Assembly (NCBI GenBank): GCA_947311845.1
Contig: CAMZMU010000063.1
Span: 121,813,964 to 121,877,963 of the forward strand
Direction of reading: 5' to 3'
DNA length: 64,000 nucleotides
Source: Poa pratensis
Taxonomy: Eukaryota; Streptophyta; Magnoliopsida; Poales; Poaceae
Shown piece after piece: positions 55,901 to 64,000 of the stretch (position 1 is its first letter; the number at the start of each line of letters is the position of its first letter). A program made the position numbers and the translations under genes. The notes beneath the pieces were generated by a model. The model was given only the letters and a program-made list of their open reading frames with translations. It had not been told where the DNA came from and searched no databases.

Positions 55901-58900
55901 ATTGGAAGTGCAATGCAATACCAAACCTTCTGCAGCAAAGTTAGGTTCCTGCAGAGTTTTGATAGAAATGGTCCACAATATCCAATAAGGTTCTTTTGAC
56001 AGGAATATGAAACGATCTCCCTTTCAGCTTTTTCAGCAAGAGACTCTATTGCAATATCTATTGTTGCACCAAGTCCCAGTTCAGCATTTATGCCTTGTGC
56101 CTGCCAGCGTCACACAGTAGACAATAACAAGTTCAAGTCACATGAAAGAATGACAAGTCAAATCCAAAAGGCTCAAATGGTTAAAGATATAGCAGCCAGG
56201 TAAAAATTACCTCTGAACTCTTGGAGTCATCCATCTCACCGTCCTCATTAGTGGGCTGTGATTTGTCATTCTTCGGTTTTTGTTTCTGAATCTTCTTCAC
56301 AGAAGTCTCAATGTAAACCAAATGATTAAGTGCTATATGACTAATAATAAAAAGAAATCTACCCAACTTCGTGGCTGATACTGCTGAAATCAGTGCACCA
56401 TTTTGAGTTTCAACTTCAGCTCCATTTGACATGCCATCCATTGCCGGGGCACTGAATACAGAAGTGAGGGATTTCTTTGCAATCTCAGTAGTAAAGATTT
56501 CAGGTGCTGGGTGTAAGGTATAGATTGCACTTATTGCTTTCTCTGCTGCTCCATACCATATTTTCTCAGGAAGCGAGAAGCTAGTTATCAAGCCTTGCAA
56601 TGCAGAAAATACTCTGGTACTAGTACTTAGTAATTTGACCTTGTCTTCTTCTGATAATCTGTGGAGGGCAAGGCATGCAGTTCTAGCAAGCAGAGGGTCT
56701 TCCTTAGCCCAGCGCCCAAACCCAATGTCAACAATATCTTGTAAGTGAGTACCCAGAATGCTGGGAGATGACTTTGCGGCCATGCAAAGAATTGATAGAG
56801 CTCCACGGCATTGCGCTGGCCTAACGCCGTTGATGTTAAAGCAAAAATAATCCCACAAAGCTGATATCTGCAACAAATTGTGGGACTTAGCAAGGGTGCT
56901 CCCCCGAGCAACATAAGATAGCATGCATCACTGAAATGGGACAATAACGTTTAACAAAAAGGCTGTACTTAGGCCTGAGAAGTCCTTTGTATGATGCAGT
57001 TGTTAAAGCACACCTTCAATAGACACAACAAATCAATATAACTTCTATTATCAGAATATACGAAAGAAAAATGTCACCTTGTGTTATGCACGTTAGTTGC
57101 ATTGTTGCTGGGTGTTCTAAAAATTTTAGTTGCTGGGTGTTCTAAAATTAGTACACTCACCTAAATCTAGCTAATTGCCTCATCTTGCACTTCTAAACTG
57201 CTACCTCTGTTCCATAACTCTTGTCGTGGTTTTAGTTAAAATTTGAGCTAAAACCACGACGAGAATTATGTAACTGAGGGAGTACAATGCAATAGCAGAC
57301 AAATATAAACATGGAACTCCATATGCAAGAACTGAAGAGTACTTAGCATTATTGTAACTACGAGTATCAGCAATGACATATTCACATCCATAAGGTTGCT
57401 CACAGCAAACATTAAAAGGAAAGAAGAGCGCACCGTGTTGGATGAAATTTCTCCTTTCGATACCAATGAACTAACTAAGTTCTCCAGAGCAGCAAGGTCA
57501 CCGATGCTACAGTCAATGTTGAGGTTTATCAAACTTTTAGCTGTTTCTGTTGGGATTCTCTTTGTGTATATGGAGATGAATGCGCTCTCCACTGCTTCGT
57601 ATATTGACTTGTCCTGAGAAAATACCTGCAAAAAGCTAAAAGAGTCAGGAAACTGTTAACAGATACGTAAGTTCATATACTAGCTAGACTGTCGGGAATA
57701 TTACCAGAGGTAACATTTTTCGGAGTGCTTCTTCTGAACCTTCAACCTGAAACTGCCTGCATCTCATTAATAGAAGAATAGTGTTCTCAACATCTGTAGC
57801 TGAAGATGAGGCCAACAATTGGATAAGAATTGGCATTAATGACATTATACATGTCGAGAATCGCAGACCAGCCTCAAGGGATGCAACCAAAGCTCTAATC
57901 TGTTCCAAGTTTGTTATATCTGCAGTCATTGGATCTTGATCCCTCTGGTCTTGACTAGAAGGTAGACAACTATCACTTACACTCTCGTCCTGCCCCACAA
58001 TCACTTCTCCCAGTGGATGATCATTCAAAGGTTCACCTTCCTCAGGAGACTGAGACTCCATTCCTTGCAACTTCTCCTTGTACTTCTCTAAAGTTGCCGC
58101 AAAGGTTGCAGTCCTTAATTGAGGCCCAAAAGGGTTGTGTTGCAGCATTGTGATGAGAAGTTGTAATGCCGATTTTCTCACAATTGCACTTTTGTCCTCC
58201 AATCTCCCTGAAGCAACTACTGCCACTTGATTCCACAGGCCAATTGAAATAGCATTTTCTTCGCACAACTCTGCCCATACCTGAAGCACACAACTCCTCG
58301 TGTACGCTGACACGTCCCTACAACGTTCAATCAAAATTTCTAGCATAGCATGCTTACTTCGGAGCCTAATGGAATGAGCACTGTTATTTCCATCAGCATC
58401 TTTAAATGCCTTTGCAGCCAACTTGCCCAAGACCCGAACAAGAGAATTTCTAATCTTGTATGATTCCCCACCAAAATGTGGTATCAGAACACCAAGATTG
58501 GTAGACATAAGTTTTGGCAAGCGATCTGCAAGTTCTACTAGGAATCTCCCAACATTGTCAGCACCAGCTCCATCTCTCACATAATCTTTTGGGTCAGTGC
58601 GACCTATTTCCCTGATCAGGGAAATTGCCAAGCTTCCATCACCAAACTTTTTCTCTGCAGCAGCAACTGCCTCCGCAAGATAAGCGACAGTGAAATCATA
58701 TTTGTGGATCAAATGCAAGACAGACGCACTGGTTTGAGAAATCCTTTGATGCTTTGTAGCTATTGCACCAATTATCCGGCATAGACCGTTTCTTGTTTCC
58801 TCGTCCTTTAGCACAGTTTGATTCTCAAATAGAACCAAAGTAGACCTATATGTGTAAGAACGTAAGGTCTCTATAAAAAAAAGTGTACTGAAAACTGTAC

Positions 58901-60948
58901 TATGCCAAGTTTCCAGAATTTACTTTGAAACGAAAGAGAGATATCGTTCATCAGCGCCGCCTGGACCAAAAAGTAGTGTAAGGTCAACTTCAAGAGAGGT
59001 GGCAACAAGATTCATGATCCGCCCTCTTTGCGCTTCCCAATTCCAAGCATAAACCGGATTCTTCTTCCGACCATGCGCTGCCACCTAAACCAAAATGGCA
59101 GAAAAAGCTCAGTATATAAATAGGTATAAAACTAAATCATCGTATCATTTGCACAAATATTACCTTTGCTCCAGTGCCACCATCAGCTGAAGATTCCTGA
59201 GTGAGAACAATGGAAAGGAGGAAAAAGGAGTAGATCTTGAGGGCATTGCGGTGGGAGGCAATGCGTTCAGTGATAGGGATATCATCAGAAGGGGATGACA
59301 TGGAAGCTCGTGAAAGGGAGTCAATATTCGGTAGAAGGACACTGAGGTTGGAGCGCAAGGCCTCAACAAGGTTGAACTTAAGGGCTGGGGGCAAGCAAGT
59401 GAAGTCACGCACAAGAGAGTATATGCTATTAAACACATCCTGCTCCTCGATACAGAAGAGTTCTTTGTCAGACAGATCAAACGATGTGCCTATAATTTAA
59501 GTCAAATAAAAAGAAAGAATTAGTTTATATTGACAAGATACACACACATCGACAAAATTAATAGTCTATAGAGTCTAAAATAGTATAGAGACAAACTAAA
59601 ATAGTCTAGAGAGTCTAAAATTTTGATGCAAATTGGCAATCTTACGTATGACAAGACGACTTCATTTTAAAAAGTTTGTATATGTTAGCTCTGGAAAAAT
59701 GAGCCCTTGGAGGAACTGATTGACAGAAGTGACTTTTCTCAGATGTTCAGGACACTAGTCTTCAAATTTTCAAGCGCAGGCTAGGTTTTCATGCAGGTGA
59801 GCAAAGATTAAGTCCATAAATGGTACATGATCTTAAATGTGTGATACTACACTCTTTAATAAACAACGGAAGCAACATCGACTTCAGCGGGGCTTGCCAA
59901 TCTGGACGCCCAAATAAACCATGGAGAATCATGTAGACAAAACTTCCAAAAGGTATAGGGAATTTGGGATATGTGAGACAAGTTCACTGTCTGAGACATT
60001 TACAGAATTTGTAGTTACAAAAGATAATGCTACACTTTATTGTAGTGCATAATTTTGATATGGTGCAACTGACAAAATTGTCTGGTCTCTTGAAATTTAA
60101 AGGGAAGGAAGAACAGTCCTGACTCATGTGCCATGTGGGGCTTAAGTTGCAGTCAAGCTAATATGTATCAACCCATTAGAATTGTTGAGATCCCTTTCTG
60201 AATTCAAAAAAACTAGAGTACTTTGGTCCATTACTATGCATGAACTAGACTAACTAAGTCAAAGGTTTCGCTATGTTGTAGATTGTAAAAGCAGCATGTA
60301 AGGCCATCAGCTTCCATAAATTCGTTGAGGGCAAACTCAAAATGCTCAGGAATCAGGAGAAGCATTCCACCAAGTAACACGAGTTAGCTCAAAACGAAAA
60401 GGAGAGCTACATCCATACCAGACACTCTAATTCCTAGGGACGACCAACTTAAATCAGTTCGAGTGAAATTTTACACCGGAAAATGTCAAACAACAGTCCG
60501 GTACTCTTATATATGAGGAGTAGGGTGTTTCCTTAGCCGTGGTTTAGATTTCGAAATCTGCGGAAGAACCAAAATTCGTAAAATCCCTTGCGAGCGTCTG
60601 CGAAGACAGGGAGTGGTAGGGCGCTGGACACGAGATTTGCAGGATCTAGGGTTTACAGCCTCGAGTCCGTGTCAAATCGGACAGCGCAAACAGCTCCACC
60701 GAGCGCCCCCATCGTCATCGAGCCCTCCGGAAAGCTCCGACCGGAAAATCTGGACTCTAAGGAGGATTGGGGGGGAGCGGAAGGTGGAGCGGGCACGTAC
60801 CTTTGACGAACTCCTCGAGGTCGGCGGCGCGGAGGGCCGTGACGGCGATGGGGGCCTCCGGCCGGAGCGAAGGCTCGCCGTCGTCGTCCCCGTCGCAGTC
60901 CCGCTCGAGATCCCGCAGGCTCGAGGGGAACACGAACGGCGGAGCCAT
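52995..60948 (-). CDS. CAP-D2: Condensin I complex subunit CAP-D2 (1463 aa, 16 exons)
   Basis: Exons (minus): 60948-60801, 59489-59164, 59084-58924, 58845-57705, 57625-57434, 56867-56211, 56100-55927, 55846-55779, 55669-55447, 55359-55260, 55159-55044, 54955-54898, 54484-54333, 54221-54026, 53751-53212 and 53134-52995. All have GT-AG borders and sum to 4392 nt in one frame. The product is a HEAT-repeat protein that binds the kleisin subunit of condensin I and helps compact mitotic chromosomes. The N-terminal Cnd1_N-type region is in exons 1-4 (FVLFENQTVL.. in related proteins, here STLVLFENQTVLKDEE). The conserved Cnd1 core is in exons 8-9 (SNCTLALGDLAVRFPNLLEP, DPSASVRKNAVLVISHLILN). Exon 15 holds an acidic repeat and the C-terminus is basic (RRSTRSSRR), likely nuclear. 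Length is slightly above the usual ~1400, owing to the repeat. Confidence 0.95.
53327..53751 (-). repeat. Seven-unit acidic coding repeat in CAP-D2 exon 15
   Basis: About seven tandem units of roughly 20 residues (60-63 bp) with the pattern EVTDPSVDDGNAEDKEAEET, Glu/Asp-rich and without hydrophobic core. Units four to seven are the most alike. The reading frame is kept throughout. Confidence 0.88.
57204..57282. mobile_element. Mini Stowaway-like MITE in a CAP-D2 intron (79 bp)
   Basis: A near-palindrome: CCTCTGTTCCATAACTCTTG at the left and, inverted, CTCCCTCAGTTACATAATTC at the right, flanked by TA. The core is TCGTGGTTTTAG..CTAAAACCACGA. It lies between exons 5 and 6. Confidence 0.75.
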
Positions 60949-61140
60949 CGCGCCGCGGACGCCGGCGAGAGGAAGAAGGCGGAGGGTTTGGGTTCGGTCT
61001 GGGGACAGCAGGAAGGGGAGAGGGGGAAGAAGAGAGAGTGGGGGGAGGAGATTTCGAAATGGAGAGCGGGAGGCGTGAAATTTTCGTGGGGAGTCCTCGG
61101 GTGGGGGCCCGCACGTCATCAGCTAGGTTCATGAGTTCAT
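60949..61140 (-). promoter_or_regulatory. CAP-D2 5' leader and promoter region
   Basis: GC- and purine-rich sequence directly upstream of the ATG at 60948. It ends where AT-rich intergenic DNA begins near 61140. No clear TATA box on the minus strand. Function inferred only from position. Confidence 0.45.
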
Positions 61141-63649
61141 CGCCCAACGGTGCATTTTCATATTATTTTTTTACCTTCGGCAAAGTGAAACTTTATTTAA
61201 TAACCCAGGCTAATATTACAAAAGGGCTATCCTGCGAAAAGGTCATTTGGCTGTGCTATTTATTTATAAAATTCAAAAAAATGTTTAAAAATTTCTGAAA
61301 ATTTATAGATGTAGTAAATGGTAGATATGTAGTTCTTCATATTATGGGCTACACAAAAATTGACAAAAACTTGTAAATCTGGACACTTGAAAATGAGAAA
61401 TGTTCACTATAATCTGATATGTACATTTTTCATTTTTGTGAAGCTCAAGATACAAAGTATTTCAATTTAAGATTTTGCACGTTTGTCCCATACTCTCCAT
61501 GTTTCTAAATATAAGATTGTAGGAGATAAGTGGATTTAGGACATAACCATGTGGATCTGCACCCGTTTTGGCTCAAAGACTCCCCACAACCAGTGGCATG
61601 TCACTAAAAACTCCTCCGCTGTATGGAGGCTTTCAGAAGGTTACCTACCTCATCATGTCCTACATTAAATGAATGTACGAGATCAAAACTTGGAGTACAA
61701 GACAGAAGGAAACATAGGCGTAAAAGATATGGACATTCAAAAAGGGATATATACACCGAAAAACTCATCAAGACAAACACATTCAACCTGCGCTAAGTCG
61801 GCGCCAATTCCGACATCAACATCCCCATCGCCATAGCATTAAACCCTAGATAATCAAAAAGCACTATGGTCGTGCGCATCTATAAGCTCACCGAGGTCAA
61901 CTTTGTACATATCTTGTAGTCTGCCATTAATAAAGTCTAGGAAATCTTCATCTATATCGTCTACAACTCTAACTTGTTGACCTGTGTCGTCTACCGAACA
62001 AATAAACTCTCTTCTAATTATCGGAAATGAGATTGTCGTGGGTCATGGAAACTTTTTGTCCATAAAGATGTTTTTTTCATATTCACATGTATATAGACGT
62101 CCATATTGAAAAATCCATAACATTTCAGCATTACAAGCGAAAAAGATACATAGTTGAGAACATGTAGATTTTGTTTCAATTTTATTTTAAACTTGTAAAT
62201 ATGATTTTTTATTTTAAAAAACAAATGGATCACTGCACTTCGGAAATCAGAAATCTCCATTCTCTATCATGTCATGCAAGTACCAAGAGATGGAGGGATA
62301 AAACACCATGTTTGTTTTACATGTAAACGAATTGTGGTCATCAGAACGATCCAGATGGCACACTTAGCAGGTGAGTCGTCTTGTTCTTGAGGCGTAGAAG
62401 TTTAAGGGACTCTTTGTTTGGATTGGTTGTGTCTGCTATGCGGCTAATGTTCAAAGGAAGTTGTTGTTCTGAGTTTTACTCCTTGACAACCTAGTTGGTT
62501 GTCTCGTTGTGAACTAATGAATTGTCTGAAAGACCCTGTATTTATGAAAACGTGTATTTTTTATAATTTACATGTAGTAAATAACGTATATGTGTAAAAT
62601 AGAAAAACATTACACATATGTAAAATAGAAGTGCAACAACACGAAAGAACTTGCAACATGCATCAAATGTAACCCACGCCTATTATAACACGATGTTAGT
62701 GTATATGAAGCAAACCAACATTGAACTCTTGTAATATGTAAGAACAACCTATGGAACATTGAAAATCCGATAATAGCTAAGTTGATAAGCACATGGTGTA
62801 AGTTTTTTGAAGTTTATATATGTATTTCGATGGGTGTGAACTCCTAGAACGAACCATTTGTACCATGAATAATTGGTCATAACACGAGAATCACAGTTCG
62901 ATGCTAAGTTGTACTCAATCATACATTAATACCATTTTTTATTGTAGTTTTGCTCATTGTGATATTCTAGAATCATTTCCTCACACTTTTGTGGTCAACA
63001 CTCAACATAGTAATATGCAACTATATTATCCATTAAGCAACGCACAACTAAATTGTAGGGAAATTACGGACTTTGCAACATGGGAAATAACCTCATATTC
63101 CATAGACTGAAGAAATAGGGAATAATTTGTCCTCGACGGAGTTTATTTCAATCGCAATCCATAAGCCCGTTTCTAGAAAAGGTTAAATATAAAGAAGTGT
63201 CCCATAAAGAGTTAAAGTGTAAGAGCTTGTCGTGGTATTGATGTTTCAACTTGGCCGTCAAATGCGTAGTAGAGTTTCTAATATTTACTTTTGTGATTTT
63301 AGTTATCGTCGCCAGCTACAGGTGACTTTTGTTAAATGAATATAATTAAGTAGCTTGAGCTCACAAGATGTAGATATCGTAGGCAGTCATTTTTTTTCTT
63401 TTTCTCGGAGTCTTAGACAATTATCTAAGCTAATGAGCATTTAATAAGTATATCGAAACACAATAGATATCATAATAATCTGGCCCCAACAAAGTAGGTA
63501 GTGTGAGCACTCAGTATTTCATGCTATCGTTTAGAATTCACAATAAAAAAAAATTTTTTATTCACATATCAGTTGTTAATTTGTTATTGTGTGAGGGAAA
63601 ACGAATTGATAATGTGGAGTTTATCTCCATCACAATCCATAAGCCAATT
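61141..63649. other. AT-rich intergenic region
   Basis: No ORF with family resemblance and no transposon with TSDs recognised. The block at 63135-63230 (AGTTTATTTCAATCGCAATC .. GTAAGAGCTT) recurs from about 63619 to the window end, where a SINE interrupts it. Confidence 0.5.
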
Positions 63650-63924
63650 GTTTTTTTCTTGCGAAACATAGTATAAACGCAGACGCTCACCTACACGTGC
63701 ACACACTCATCCCTATGAGTGCACGCACGCCCTACCCCCATGAGCACCTCCGAAATACTGAGCCGGCGGGTTGAGTCTTGAGATTGACGAAATCACCACA
63801 TGCACCTTGCTGTCGACGGGAACGTCGCCTCCCACTGAAGAAAAATCCGCCCAAACCTTAGGTTTGACCTCTGGTAGGCTAGGGGTACAACCACCCTCCT
63901 AACCATCTTGCCACGGGCAAGTTC
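63650..63924 (-). mobile_element. tRNA-derived SINE (275 bp)
   Basis: On the minus strand it begins GAACTTGCCCGTGGCAAGAT with a box A-like GGCAAGATGGTTAGG and a box B-like GAGGTCAAACC about 40 bp later. It ends in an A-rich tail (AAGAAAAAAAC). A 14-bp imperfect TSD, TCCATAAGCCAATT / TCCATAAGCTGATT (63636-63649 and 63925-63938), flanks it. From memory, close relatives are abundant in wheat and barley DNA. Confidence 0.78.
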
Positions 63925-64000
63925 TCCATAAGCTGATTTCTAGAGAAGGTTAAAATAAAAAGAAGTGGCCCATGAAGAGTTAAAGGAAGTGTATGAGCTT

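Overview
This is nuclear DNA from a grass, most likely a pooid (wheat/barley/Brachypodium relatives). Reasons: two multi-exon genes with plant GT-AG introns, a GC-rich single-exon monocot-style gene, a nuclear tRNA-Leu, many Stowaway MITEs whose ends read CTCCCTC..GAGGGAG, grass-type Helitron ends, a Cassandra-type LTR, and a Tat-lineage Ty3/gypsy element carrying the antisense ORF known from grass elements. The species cannot be named from sequence alone. There are no bacterial operons, CRISPR arrays or phage genes.

Four host loci are well supported. (1) 28881-29582 (+) is an intact single-exon PADRE/DUF4228 protein. (2) 37393-37473 (-) is tRNA-Leu(AAG). (3) 38147-41101 (-) is a complete six-exon HAD-superfamily hydrolase of the HDHD3 type. 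(4) 52995-60948 (-) is a complete 16-exon condensin I subunit CAP-D2. All exon joins in (3) and (4) keep frame, so base-level quality is good over these genes, and the broken frames in the transposons are probably real.

Most of the rest is nested mobile DNA, and many borders can be fixed by target-site duplications (TSDs). 996-2595 is a solo LTR (TSD CTACA) that splits a 173-codon ORF. 3012-3353 is a Cassandra-type LTR with a 5S rRNA-derived promoter. A Stowaway MITE at 3870 was hit four bases from its right end by a 14.6-kb Tat element (4120-18754, TSD CGGAG). That element has degenerate gag-pol, a long antisense reading region and a reiterated polypurine-tract-like motif. A second MITE (18939-19215) precedes a Helitron block (19242-25224, minus) containing a foldback element and a 119-bp tandem array. 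A further Helitron 3' end lies at 28064.

Downstream of the PADRE gene are a 3.4-kb hAT element (29754-33172, TSD AGTAGGTA) with a broken transposase, and a PIF/Harbinger element (33364-36850, TSD TTA) that encodes only a Myb/SANT-like protein. The latter is interrupted by a solo LTR of the Tat family (34456-35624, TSD GGAGC). Between the HDHD3 gene and CAP-D2 are another MITE, a hAT MITE (42687-42855), a 5.2-kb CACTA element (42958-48153, TSD TAT) with a degenerate transposase and two strong hairpins, and a MULE with about 160-bp inverted repeats (50107-51490) keeping a PB1-like fragment. The end of CAP-D2 has been tandemly duplicated downstream of the gene. The last 3 kb is AT-rich intergenic DNA with a tRNA-derived SINE.

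The host genes show no functional link to each other: the window reads as a few housekeeping or stress genes in a transposon-rich interval. The most unusual signals are the reiterated PPT-like motif and antisense gene in the Tat element, the hairpin pair inside the CACTA element, the transposase-less Harbinger that keeps its Myb-like ORF, the duplicated last exon and coding repeat of CAP-D2, and the Helitron block with two 5' ends and one 3' end.
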